From NCBI GenBank assembly GCA_001275005.1, contig JWZX01001255.1:1-31805 (forward strand): 31,805 bases of DNA. The letters run 5' to 3'. The translations under genes were made by a program, and so were the position numbers. Shown here piece after piece: positions 17,475-27,477 of the stretch. The stretch's first letter is position 1; each line of letters opens with the position of its first letter. The stretch comes from Chrysochromulina tobinii (Eukaryota; Haptophyta; Prymnesiales; Chrysochromulinaceae). Under the pieces are notes generated by a model. The model saw only the letters and a program-made list of their open reading frames with translations. It ran no database searches and was not told the origin of the DNA.

Positions 17475-18731
17475 TCACCTGCGTGCTTCAGGCTGCCCGT
17501 GTGCCGCCCGCCGACGCCCATGGCCATGCCACTTGCTCCGCCCACGGCGCCACTTGCGTCCGTGGCGGCTGCCCTCGGCCGCCACCTCCTCCTGCTGCTG
17601 CTCCACGAGGCGCGAGCCGTCCCAGCGCGAGTGCGTGCGGATGCTCCTGCCGAGTTGGCTGAAGAACATGTCCCAAAAAAGGGGTGTGTAGCAAAAGTGG
17701 GTGCAGTCGCAGCAGCGGCCAACCTTGACTTGGTTCGAGTACGAGCAGAAATGGCGCCGATGCATGTCGTGCCGTGCCGCCGTTAGGTTGTAAAAGGGCA
17801 CCATGCCCACACCGTGCTTGGCCGCCGCGCGCTTCGCTAGACGGTTGAATTCCACATTCTGGTTGCCGAGGGTGCGCTCGCTACTGTCGCGCGCGGCGCG
17901 CTTCTGGAGCGGCTCGCACTGGCAGGGCGTGCCTGGCGCCGGCTTCTCCGCGCCCGGGCTGTACGAGCCTCCCTTGAAGTGCTGCGCCGAGAGCTCGCGA
18001 AACAAGCTCACGCGCCCCGCGCCGGCCGCCGCCCAGGCCTCCATAGTGCTGAAGAGCGTGTGGAGCATCTGTCCAAAGTTCGCGTTCGTGTGGTAATGAA
18101 GTCCGTAGTTGATGAGCGCCACGTCCACGCCCGCGCCTCGGAGCACTGCCGACACCTTTTCGTGCTCCAGCACACCTACCGCAGTGCAGAGCAGCCGTGC
18201 GCCGTTGGGCAATCGTATCCCGCGTATCTGCATGCCGATGCGCGACGCGAGCTGATTGATCTCGGGGCACGGGACGGTTTCTGCCGCAAGGTCTCTCCCC
18301 GTGCACAACGGGGGCTGCGGCACCACGTGCGAGCGCTGCAACGAGCAGATGGCCGCCTCGCACACCTGCGTCATGATCGAATCGCCATGCATCCACAGCG
18401 TCCTGTTGGGCATCATCGAGAGCACGTTCTCCCAGATGCCGCCGAGCCCGGCAGGGCGCACGAGGTGCGGCTCCAGCGTCGGCCAGTCCTCGTCGCGCGT
18501 CCACCGGCTGCACTTGCTCCCGCCGTCCCGCGCTGCGCGCTCGGCCGACCAGTAGAATTCGTGCGAGAAGAGGAACTCGGAGACGCACGGTGCGGGCAAG
18601 GTCTCGCACAGCACTGACTTGGTCACCTGGTGCGCGCGATGCGCGTCGACATTGCGCCTACGGTTCAGCGCTTCACACTCGTCGATGCCCAGCGGCACCG
18701 CAAGTGCGGCGTGGATGGCGGCGCCCAGCAT
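17475..18731 (-). CDS. SGNH / TBL-like (PC-esterase type) protein 2
   Basis: 418 residues from 18731; the true start is uncertain because the first ~35 residues do not look like a signal anchor, and an acceptor-like CACCAG precedes codon 36 (VTKSVLCETLPAPC), so the N-terminus may come from another exon. Catalytic elements: LWMHGDSIMTQV with Ser118, VALINYGLHYH, SLFRELSAQHF, and CDCTHFCYTPLFWDMF with D342 and H345 (DxxH). SRWTRDEDWPTLEPHLVRP resembles the region before the GDS motif in TBL/CASD1-like proteins. The last ~50 residues are a basic, Arg/His/Gly-rich tail with no known domain. It is a distant paralogue of the gene at 13600-14748. Likely role: O-acyl transfer or removal on glycans. 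Confidence 0.7.
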   Translation of the reverse strand: MLGAAIHAALAVPLGIDECEALNRRRNVDAHRAHQVTKSVLCETLPAPCVSEFLFSHEFYWSAERAARDGGSKCSRWTRDEDWPTLEPHLVRPAGLGGIWENVLSMMPNRTLWMHGDSIMTQVCEAAICSLQRSHVVPQPPLCTGRDLAAETVPCPEINQLASRIGMQIRGIRLPNGARLLCTAVGVLEHEKVSAVLRGAGVDVALINYGLHYHTNANFGQMLHTLFSTMEAWAAAGAGRVSLFRELSAQHFKGGSYSPGAEKPAPGTPCQCEPLQKRAARDSSERTLGNQNVEFNRLAKRAAAKHGVGMVPFYNLTAARHDMHRRHFCSYSNQVKVGRCCDCTHFCYTPLFWDMFFSQLGRSIRTHSRWDGSRLVEQQQEEVAAEGSRHGRKWRRGRSKWHGHGRRRAAHGQPEARR

Positions 18732-18992
18732 CCGCCGACGAAACTTACCCGGAAGAGGTTCCTCCTGAAGAAGACCGCGCGCTCGTGCCGGGTCGACGTC
18801 CCCCGGTCGCGACCAAATTTTGGGGCATCAGCCGAACTTCAAAGCGTGTCTTCTCGGGGCCGCGTGGGCTCTCGCTCATCTCACTTTTCCCGCGGTCCGC
18901 GTGTGTCGGTGTGTGACAGCACCTGCGGTGCAGTTGGCGTCGCTCGTGGCCGACAGGACTGTGGAGAGTGGCACGTCAAGCTTTGGGGCATC
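18732..18992. promoter_or_regulatory. Divergent region between SGNH 2 and PTEN
   Basis: About 260 nt between the two starts. The PTEN frame is open throughout this stretch back to 18630, overlapping the SGNH coding region antisense, but the sequence before 18993 is not PTEN-like. It probably holds the promoters and 5' UTRs. Confidence 0.4.
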
Positions 18993-20492
18993 ATGTTCGC
19001 GGGCGCGAAAGAAAAGGTGTTAGGTACGGCGAGGCGACTTGTAAGCCAAAACAAGGTGCGGCTCAAGGAGGATGGGTTTGACCTCGACCTCATCTACCTC
19101 ACCGAGCAAATCATATGCATGGGCCTGCCTGCTCAAGGGTCCGAGGCGCTATACCGGAACCCGATCGACTCGGTCGTGCGCTTCCTCGAGAAGAACCACG
19201 GTGGGCGGTACAAGGTGTTCAACCTGTGCAACGAGCGGACGTACGACATCAGCAAATTTGGCGACGCGTGCGCATCCTTCCCCTTCGATGACCATGGTGC
19301 GCCTCCTCTCGCGCTCGTGGTCGCGTTTTGCCAATCGGCCAAGAGTTGGCTACTGGCGGGCATTGATAACATGGTGGTTGTGCATTGCAAGGCGGGCAAG
19401 GGGCGCACGGGCCTGATGGCGTGCTGCTTGCTCATGCATCTGGGCTACCATCGCACTGCAGCTGAAGCGATCGCCTTTTACAACGGGCGGCGCACCAAGG
19501 ACGGCCGCGGGCTGACGGTGCCGTCGCAGCGGCGGTACGTCTATTACTACGAGCGCGTGCTGCGCGGCGTCAGCTTCGAGGGTGCCCAGCGCACGCTGCG
19601 CGCGGTGCGCCTATCCGGGCTTCCAGCAAAGAAGGTAGCCAAGTTATCGCTTGGGAACAGCAGTGCATTGGGCGAGGCCAAGTTTACGCGGCTGGTCGTT
19701 ACCATCCGCAAAAACGGCGCCGCGATCCCAGAAGCCGGCGTGGTGATCGAGATCGACCCTCGGCTTCCGCTGGGTGCACCGCACACGGCGCGCTGCAATC
19801 TACTGGTGAGCGCTGACCTATGCGTCAGCCTGGCTGATGAGGCAGGCCATGAGCTGTGCAAGCTGTGGATGCATCCTAATTTGGAACCGGAGGAAGCTTG
19901 CTTCGTGCTCGCGAACGACAAGTTCCGGAGCGAGGTGGACGTGAGCGACAAGGGTGCGCTGCCCGACGGCTTCACGCTCGCCTTTCTCTTTTGCGACGGT
20001 GCCGCAGACGAAACCTCGGGCAATACCTCGGGCAATACCTCGGGCAATACCTCGGGCAATACCTCGGGTAGAGACAGCAGCTTCGAGCTCGGCGTGTCGG
20101 CCAATACCTCGATGAACTGCATGAGCGACGCCATGACTTCGAGCTCCTCCTCAAGCTCCTCTCGCCGTGAAGAGGCGTGTGAAGAGGCGTGTGAAGAGGC
20201 GTCCTCGTCGCGCCGAGAGGAGCGCCGAGAGGAGTCCTCCGCACCCGCAACCGCAAACGCCTCCATTTCCACGATGCCGCCGCAGCCGCTGCCCCCGCCG
20301 CCGCCGCCGCCGCCTCAGGGCTACGTCGGCGCTCACGTCGGCGCCAACGAGGCTCCTTCGATCCCCTCGGGGGGCGAGGTGCTCGAACAACCGCCGCCCC
20401 CGCCTCGGGCCGCGTACGCCGACAACGACGCGGGCGACTCGCCGGGCGCTGCCCAGGACACGCCAGGTCACAGCGCGCGAGACGAGTCGTGA
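18993..20492 (+). CDS. PTEN: PTEN-type phosphoinositide 3-phosphatase
   Basis: 499 residues from ATG 18993 (MFAGAKEKVLG). The N-terminal lipid-binding motif is kept: LVSQNKVRLKEDGFDLDLIY. The WPD-equivalent loop is SFPFDDHGAPPL and the P-loop is HCKAGKGRTG, with catalytic Cys132 and Arg138, identical to human PTEN over this motif. A C2-like region follows to about 330 (KFTRLVVTIRKNG through KFRSEVDVSDKGALPDGFTLAF). It removes the 3-phosphate of PtdIns(3,4,5)P3 at the plasma membrane and opposes PI3K signalling. The C-terminal ~150 residues are low-complexity: TSGN repeats, EEAC repeats, a Pro run and an acidic end, without the human tail phosphorylation cluster. The frame runs 121 codons upstream, but the family N-terminus fixes this start. 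Confidence 0.93.
   Translation: MFAGAKEKVLGTARRLVSQNKVRLKEDGFDLDLIYLTEQIICMGLPAQGSEALYRNPIDSVVRFLEKNHGGRYKVFNLCNERTYDISKFGDACASFPFDDHGAPPLALVVAFCQSAKSWLLAGIDNMVVVHCKAGKGRTGLMACCLLMHLGYHRTAAEAIAFYNGRRTKDGRGLTVPSQRRYVYYYERVLRGVSFEGAQRTLRAVRLSGLPAKKVAKLSLGNSSALGEAKFTRLVVTIRKNGAAIPEAGVVIEIDPRLPLGAPHTARCNLLVSADLCVSLADEAGHELCKLWMHPNLEPEEACFVLANDKFRSEVDVSDKGALPDGFTLAFLFCDGAADETSGNTSGNTSGNTSGNTSGRDSSFELGVSANTSMNCMSDAMTSSSSSSSSRREEACEEACEEASSSRREERREESSAPATANASISTMPPQPLPPPPPPPPQGYVGAHVGANEAPSIPSGGEVLEQPPPPPRAAYADNDAGDSPGAAQDTPGHSARDES
20013..20068 (+). repeat. 12-bp in-frame tandem repeat (TSGN) in PTEN
   Basis: Unit ACCTCGGGCAAT, four full copies (20013-20060) plus a partial fifth, encoding TSGN repeats just after the C2-like domain. 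A second 12-bp repeat, GAAGAGGCGTGT, follows at 20169-20202 (EEAC). Both keep frame and probably vary in copy number between strains. Confidence 0.9.
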
Positions 20493-21256
20493 TTTGAGCA
20501 CGGGCGCCGTCGGGTCTGGATAATGGATGTGAGCCTGGGCACAGGGCAGCCACGCCCACCCAACCGCCAACGTCAGGCGAGACCGGACGGCCCGACGGGA
20601 AACGGCGAAGCTCGGACGTCGGAGTGCGGAGTGCGAAAACCCTAGTCTGTGCGTCACGACCTAGAATTAAAATGTGCGTCACGACCGCCATCGGCACATC
20701 CACAATCATCCGATCCACCGCGTGGGCACAGCCGCGCGGCGGCCGGCGCCGGTACCGCGACATGCGATCCCCCAGGTGCGCCGTGCGCGGTGGGACCCGA
20801 GCCCGTGTCGTGCCCGCACGACACCCCTCTGGTGCGCGAACAGGCGAACAACGTCTCGACTCTCGCCTGTCGTCTCACACCCCGACAGTCGTCATCGGCG
20901 CATGGCATCCCGCCGCACACTCGACGACTCGAGCACGCCCGCGCCCACGCTTGTCGTCGTCGACGAACTCGATGGCCTCCCTGCCGTATAAGCTCCCTCC
21001 TGCGGCTGCGCTGTCACCATCACCAAACCGATCCAGCAGCTTCAATACATGCACGTCACTGACGTATGTGCGCTTTCTCGACTCCTTGTCGCACCAGCTT
21101 GCAAAGCCCTCGGACCAATTGGTAGTCTCGCACCCCACCCACTCCAAAGCGCCAAAGCGCCAAGATATTGGTCACGGCCCGCTCGTGTGCCCAAGGCTCA
21201 TGTTGGCCACGCTCCTGCGCCCACTGCTGCGGCCTGGGCTTGCGTACACGTGGCTC
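20493..21256. other. Intergenic region between convergent PTEN and HDAC genes
   Basis: 764 nt at the 3' ends of both genes. It contains a 14-nt direct repeat TGTGCGTCACGACC (20648-20661 and 20673-20686). Several overlapping open frames here (for example 20624-21502) have random-looking composition. Nothing gene-like is supported. Confidence 0.45.
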
Positions 21257-23796
21257 CTACTCCTCGGCCTCCTCACCCTTGGGCTTTTTGACCTCTCCGC
21301 CCTCCTCCTCCTGCAGCGTCGCTTCGAGCGCCCCGTAGTCGACCGTCCCGCGCGGACGCTTCGAGCGGCGCGCGGGTGCGCCATTGTCCTGCTCCGGCGG
21401 CGCCGGCGCTGCGCTGCCGCCCGCGGAGCCCTTCGCCTTTGCTTCCATCATGGCCAAACGGTTGGTCTGCCAGGCGTCCTCAAACTTGAGGGCAGCCTCT
21501 AGGCGCTCCGTCGCCTCGTCCGCCCTCCACGTGGCGCCCAGCAGCGAAGGCTGCGTGAGCGCCGACACATGGCTCCCTACCGCGCGCGCGAGAGACGAGA
21601 CGAAGCCGCCGGCGACCTGGTAGCCCCCCTCGAGCACTGAGACGAGCCGCCCTTGCGCACACGCCTCAGCGATGCGCACGAGCTCGGACGTCATCCAGAC
21701 GTAATCACGATCATGCAGCCCGCCGGCCTCGAGCGCATCGTGCGCATGGGCATCGAAGCCCGCTGAGACAAGGATGAGATCCGGCGCGAACGAGCGCAGG
21801 GGGATGAGCATCTGCGTCAGCATCTCACGCCGCCACGCCGCCGAGCGTGTTCGAAGGCGTACGGGCACGTTCCGCACGATGGGTCCGACGCCCACATCCG
21901 TGCTGCTGCTGTTTGGACCCCCGCTCCCAGGGTAGAAGGCGCCCATGGGCCCTTCATACTCTGCGGCCTCGCCGGGCGGCGCATCGGCGCCATACCCGTG
22001 GATGGATGCAAAGAAGATCCGTTCCTTGTCCAAGGGACCGAGCCACGGCTTGTAGGTGACGCCGCTCGCGCTGACGGAGCCCGTGGGAGTCTCGACCGAT
22101 TCGGTCCATGGCTGCGGCACTACGGCCTGCACGCACGCCTCCGTCCCGTTCCCATGGTGGACGTCGAAGTCCACAATGGCTACTTTGTGGATGATATTGC
22201 GGTGCACTGCCATGCCGTACGCCGCGCCGATGGCAGCGTTGGCCAGCACGCAAAACCCCGCCGATTGCCCGCCCACGGCCCCGGAAGGCCCCGCGTGGTG
22301 TCCTGGCGGGCGCACGGCGCAAAAGGCGTTCCGCGCCTCGCGAGGGGTGACGCACACGGCACGCACCGCTTCGACCACCGCGCCCGCGCCGCGCATCGCC
22401 GCGCTGAAGGTGTGCTGCGTCACCTCGGTATCGCAGTCGAGCGACGCTTTGAATGGACGTGACGGCGGCGGCGCGAACGGGTCGTCAGTCGCCAACCCCT
22501 TGGTCGCCGCCGCCTTGGTCGCCGCCGCCGCCTCGGCGGCCGCAGCAGCGGCGAGCCCGTCACACAGCTTGCGCACCCGCTCGAGATATGTGTACTCGTG
22601 GCATCGCAAGACGTCAGTGATGTGCGCGAGGGGCGCGGGCCGCCATTCGAGCTCAGCGTAACGGCAGCCGCGCAGGTGCCCAGCGGGAGAGAGGAGTGCG
22701 CGGAGCCGGGCAGCGCACTCTGGCTGCCCGAAATGACGCCGCTCGGCCGTGCCGGCGAACATATCGGCCTCCACGCCAGCCGGCGCGTTGTGGAGGAGCG
22801 ACGCCGGGTGGGCCAACAACCACGTCGGCAACTTGCGCCCACAACCAAGCGAGTGACGCAAGCTGTTCCCAACGTCGGCGAGGTCGGACGGCGTGCGCCC
22901 AATGGTGTCCTTGGCGCGCGGATCCGCGCCCAAGGACAGCAGCTCCTTCGCCACGCCCTCGAGCCCAGCCGCCGTGGCGAGATGGAGGGGCGTGAGGCCG
23001 TCGGCATCCGCGGCGGTCGCGGCGGGCTGACCACCGCTCGCGAGCAGCGGCAAGGCATTGGGCACACATGCCTTGCCGCCGCGCAGCGCATCGTGCAGCG
23101 CGGTCGCGCCCGACTTATCGACGAGCGCCGCCGCCTCTCCGGCCGACGGATGGCCGAGGAGCAGCTTGAGGGCGCCTGTGCCCACGGCGGCATAGAAGCC
23201 CACCGCTGCGTAGTGCACGGGGGTCTTGCCACACGTGTCGACCTGGGTGATCGAGGCGCCCGCCGCGAGGAGCAGCTCGACCGCCTTGGCGGCAAAGGCG
23301 GCGAGCGCCGGCAGCGCCGCGCACGCGCACGCGAGGTGCAGCGCGGAGCGGCCGTACACTTTGCGCTCGGGTTCTGCACCGGCGTCGAGGAGGAGCTTCA
23401 TGCATGCAAGGCGCGCCTCCGCGTCCGCGTTGAGTGCAGCGGGCGCTGCGTCCTCGGACGCGAGTGGCGTGGGCGCCGCCGACCCCACAAGCCGCACATC
23501 GTCGCGTGCGGACTCACGCTTCCAAGGATCGTTCGGTGGCGCTGAGGCGAGGGCCAAGTCGTTCGCCGCTGCCAAGATCGTGGCGTGCAGTGGATACTCG
23601 CATTGCTCGTTGGCCTGGTTGAGGTCGAACATCACCGTACGAGCCGATCCGTCGGGATTCTTCCCGATCGTGATGCTGCCCGTGCGTGTACCCTCGCCGA
23701 GCACCGCGGTGAGGCTCTCCACCTTGCCGGCGCACGCCAGCTCGTGAAGAGGCAGGCGCGAGTACGTCGCCTGTGCAGGACTGTCATCATCGTCCG

Positions 23797-23830
<34 letters not shown>

Positions 23831-23995
23831 TTCGTCCTTTCCGTCTCCCTCGTCAAAGCTGTCGTCGTCGTCGTCGTCGTCGTCGTCGAAGTCGCCTGCG
23901 AGGAGGGCCTCCATTTGTTTGTCTGATCGCGTATTAGGAGCACGCAGAACAGGACTTCGCGATGTGTTTGACGGGGTGCCAGACCGTCTTTTCAT
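21257..23995 (-). CDS. Ankyrin-repeat class II histone deacetylase
   Basis: 912 residues in one exon, start ATG 23995, stop TAG 21257-21259. Residues ~35-72 are long Asp runs. About six ankyrin repeats span ~77-395 (YGRSALHLACAC, CGKTPVHYAAVG, ADGLTPLHLATAAG). The deacetylase domain spans ~430-800: HEYTYLERVRKLC, CAVRPPGHHAGPSG (about 560), VAIVDFDVHHGNGTEA (about 607; Asp/His zinc and charge-relay residues), FFASIHGYG, LILVSAGFDAHAHDAL (about 743) and VSVLEGGY. These mark a class II / HDA1-like Zn-dependent deacetylase. A Lys/Arg tail (RRSKRPRG) near the C-terminus may be a nuclear signal. It would remove acetyl groups from histone or other lysines, with the ankyrin part as a partner-binding module. 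It is divergent with the HMG gene, with ~90 bp between starts. Confidence 0.9.
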
Positions 23996-24084
23996 CTATC
24001 TCAAACTCACGTGCCTGGGACACCCGCGTTCCGGGTGTCCGGTTCCCCCCTAGGCCGGTTCTTGAAGGGTGTCCCCTCTCCGTC

Positions 24085-26491
24085 ATGGACGCCGCAAGGG
24101 AGGCGTGCGCGCGCTATGGCGGCGCGGCGCACGCCGTGGGAGTCTTAGACCCTGGCACGACGTCCTACGGCACCATGCCAGTGGCGGCGTACGAAGCTTC
24201 GGCACCGCCTGCCTACGAAGTGTCGGGGGCGCCCGCCTACGACGCCGCGGCCGCTGTGTACACGTCAAATGCGGCCATGTATGATGCCGAGGCGGCAGCT
24301 GCGTACGGAACCGCGTCCGCGTCCGCCGGCGTCCACGGCGCGGACGACTCACTCTTTGACGATACGGAGCTGAGGCAAGGCCGCAAGCCCAAGCTTCCGG
24401 GCGAGCCGGCCAAGCCTCGCACGGCGGCCATGTTCTACGCGGCGCACCGCAAGGAGGAGATGCGGCGAGAGGGTCACGGGTTCCAGATCTCCCTATTCAA
24501 CGCGCAGTGCCGCGAGGAGTGGCGCGCCATGTCCGATACGGCGAAGCAACCCTTTGAGTATCTCGAGCGCAACGACCGCGCGCGGTTCGAGGAGGAGGTG
24601 CAGCGCTGGCAGAGCATGCCACAGCCGCAGGCCGTGCCGGGCATCGACCCGTCGCGCTTCACCAAGTGCGGCCGTCTCAAGAAAGACCCGCAACGCCCGA
24701 AGCATCCGCACTCGGCGTACTTTTACTACATGGAGGCGCATCGGCAGACCGTGATGACCGAGTATGCGGGTGCGAGCGTGCCCGATATCACACGCATGCT
24801 CGCGACGCAGTGGAAGGCCCTCGGCGCCGAGCAGCGGGTGCCGTTCGAGCAGCTCGCCGTGCGCGACAAGGAGCGTTTCAACGCCGAGATGGAGCAGTGC
24901 GCTGATTGCCATCTGATTGCCATCTGATTGCCATCTGATTGCCATCTGATGAGCTCATCTCAGTTTGCCATCCTCGAATGGGCGCTGATGAGCGCGAATG
25001 ACCACGGATGACTGCTGACGGATGACCTCTGAGGACCTCCGACGGCCTCTGACGACCTCTGATCATCGCTTGAGTGCCTCCCTCATCAGGTACCAGCCGA
25101 GCTCCCTGATTGCCTCTGATTGCCTCTGATTGGGCCTGAGTGCCTCCCTCATCAGGTACCAGCCGAGCTCCCTGATTGCCTCTGATTGCCTCTGATTGGG
25201 CCTGAGTGCCCCCCTCATCAGGTACCAGCCGAGTGCTGAGTTCAGCGCCATGAAGGAGCAATACCATCATGCCAAGGAGCAGCGCAAGCAGGAGCGACAT
25301 GCGCATGCAAGCCCCGGCTTCGGCGCGGACGGCAGCTTTTCGGGCAGCAGTGCGGTCCACGCCACCTACTACGCGCACGACGCGGCGGCCGCGGAGGCCG
25401 CAGCTTCCCTCTCCCTAGTGCCGCTCGGCAAGACGCGAGATTCGTCACACCTGTATGCACAGCATGTGGACGCTGACGAACCCGAGGGCGATGCGGTGCT
25501 CCTCGTAACCACCATCGACGAGAATGCGGCCGCGGCCAGGGCGGCCGCCGCCGCCGCCGCCGCCGAAGGGCATCCGTACGGGCATGCGAACGGCTACGAG
25601 TACGAGCCCGATGAGCGAGAGCGGCGAAAGCGCGGCCGGCCGAAAGGCAGTAAGAACAAGCCCAAGGACCCGAACGCGCCCCTCAAGCCGAAGGCGCTCA
25701 TCGGGCCCGACGGCCAGCCGCTGCCCAAGCGCAAGCCGGGGCGGCCAAAGGGCTCCAAGTCTCGGCCAAAGGGGGATGGGGCCGACGGGGGCGCCGTGGT
25801 GAGCGCCCTTGGGCCCGAGTGCGCGGCGGCGGCGGCGCTCACCACGGCGCTCACGCAGCCCTTCCCAGGCGCGTACGCGAGCGCCGTGGCGAGCGGGTAC
25901 GCGAGCGGGTACGCGAGCGGGTACGGTGGCAGCTACTCGGCCACGTATGCAAGCGGCGGGTACGGGGGCTTCGCCCAGACCGGAGGTGCGACCTCCGCAG
26001 CCGCCGACGCCGATGGCAACGGAGACGCCGCGCACTTGTTGAGCTCGTTTGGAGGCGCCAGCAACGGCGGGTACGGGTATGTGGCCGCTCCGCCGACGAC
26101 GGAAGCCCCCGCCTACGCTCCGCCTTCGTCCTCCTCGGTCGCCTCCTCGGTCGCCCGCATCATGAGGACCGTCGGCGTCGGCGGCGGCGGCGGCGGCGAC
26201 GGCGCCGGCGCCGGTGGAAGTGGCGGCGGCGGCGGTGGTAGTAGCGGCGGACGAGGTGGCTACAGCAGTACGGTTGCCGCTGGCGGCGGCGGCGGCAGCG
26301 GCGGCTTTGTAACCTCAAGTGGCGGCATGCTGATGGTGTGTGACGATGTAGGGCGCGCCACAGCGGCCCCGTCGGCCGGCCTGCCCGCGCGGGCGCCGCC
26401 GCCCACCACGGCGCCTCGGCATGATCCTCATGATGATGAAGCAGCTGCTCACTCACTCTCCTCGCTGTACGGGTTCCTCCAAGGCGACTGA
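24085..26491 (+). CDS. Two-HMG-box, AT-hook DNA-binding protein, two exons
   Basis: Exons 24085-24896 and 25222-26491 give 693 residues. Residues 1-95 are Ala/Tyr-rich with YEVSGAPAYD-type repeats. HMG box 1 is ~105-175 (PRTAAMFYAAHRKEEM ... RARFEEEVQRW); HMG box 2 is ~200-272 (PKHPHSAYFYYMEAHRQ ... DKERFNAEMEQ). The intron falls right after box 2. Exon 2 has a coiled Lys/Gln segment (MKEQYHHAKEQRKQER), then two AT-hooks, KRGRPKGSK (~407) and KPGRPKGSK (~442), and a long tail of YASG repeats, poly-Ala and poly-Gly. The combination suggests an architectural chromatin protein that bends DNA and grips AT-rich minor grooves. ATG 24085 is the first Met before the coherent protein; the frame is open further upstream into the divergent promoter. 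Confidence 0.87.
24897..25221 (+). other. HMG gene intron (325 nt) built of repeats
   Basis: Donor GTGCGC after GAG CA, acceptor CCCTCATCAG before G TAC CAG; joining gives GAG CAG TAC CAG. The 5' part has four tandem CTGATTGCCAT units (24902-24945). The 3' part is a 66-nt tandem repeat whose units each contain CCTCATCAG followed by GTACCAGCCGAG, the real exon start. Potential acceptors lie at 25089, 25155 and 25221. Using either of the first two would enter a stop within the next repeat, so only the last keeps the reading frame. Confidence 0.85.
25024..25233 (+). repeat. 66-bp tandem repeat carrying splice acceptors
   Basis: Three acceptor-bearing copies 66 nt apart (AG at 25089, 25155, 25221), each followed by GTACCAGCCGAG. 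Between them lie CCCTGATTGCCTCTGATTGC and GGGCCTGAGTGCC. The last copy runs into exon 2. Sequence upstream of 25060 (GACGGCCTCTGACGACCTCTGA) is a degraded version of the same vocabulary. Confidence 0.85.
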
Positions 26492-27477
26492 TGCACGCCA
26501 GCTACCCAGCCTTTGACTGACCAGGCGCGACTGAAGTTGCGTAGAGGCACGATCGAGGGGCTAGGCACGTCCTGGCTAGAGGCACACGACAGGGCCGACC
26601 TAGACCACAGGGTACGAGGTGCACGTCGGTACACGTCGGCGTACACGGTAGACAAATCTGTCTGCGTCGTGAATGCATCATGGGGCATCATATTTCATCT
26701 TGTTTGCGCGTGCGAGCGGCGAGCGGGTCTGTGCCAAGAAGTTCTCAGATCGGATCGGTGAAGTTTAACTAAAGTTTGTAAGAAGTACCGTTATTAAGGC
26801 GTTATCGTCGACCGGCGGCTGTGGGCTGACGCGATCTGTCATCTGATTCTACATGTAACGAAGTAGGCACAGTAGCAAGTAGGGCCTTAGCCGCCCAGCC
26901 TTACACGTACTCGTAACAGCTAACACGAAAACGAAGAGAAAAGCGGTAAGTAAGCGCATACGATAACGGGATACGAAAGACTAGTAAGTAGAAGGGAGTA
27001 GTAATCGCCCGGGCCCCGGCTAGGCGCTTGTGCCTGCCACGAGGCACGAGCCAGGATCGATATCCGTGCTTGGTGATTAATCCTGGCAAAGAGATTCATT
27101 CATGACGACAACTGAGATGGAGATTTGGAGAAGTTGTTGACCACCGCCGCGCCTCGTGCTTCACAAATCCGGAGAAAAATTCGGATCGCTTTGACGAAGT
27201 TACATCTCCGCCGCATGAGCTCAACGACTAAATATGGCCATGGGCCGGGATTTGCTTGGCGTTGGTCCGGGACCAAAAAGCACTCGCGAAAGGTTTGCGC
27301 CGCACGTGCGGAGCTGCGCGCTGCCGCCCCCCGGGCCTGCGAAGCTGGGATGCCCTGGGTTGCGCCAGGTACCTCCTCACGCGCGCACGTCTGCGCCTTC
27401 TGCATGGCCGCCCCCTTCCGCACTGACTTCATCGCGTGCGCGACATGTCGTGTTCGCAGTGTCGCTTCGCAGGTCAG
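26492..27477. other. AT-richer intergenic region
   Basis: About 990 nt with clearly lower GC around 26760-27000, after the HMG gene. A hairpin CTTGTGCCT-GCCACG-AGGCACGAG lies at about 27028-27051 (one G-U pair). Open frames at 27125-27481 (+) and 27100-27588 (-) overlap each other antisense and neither has domain-like features. No gene is called. Confidence 0.4.
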
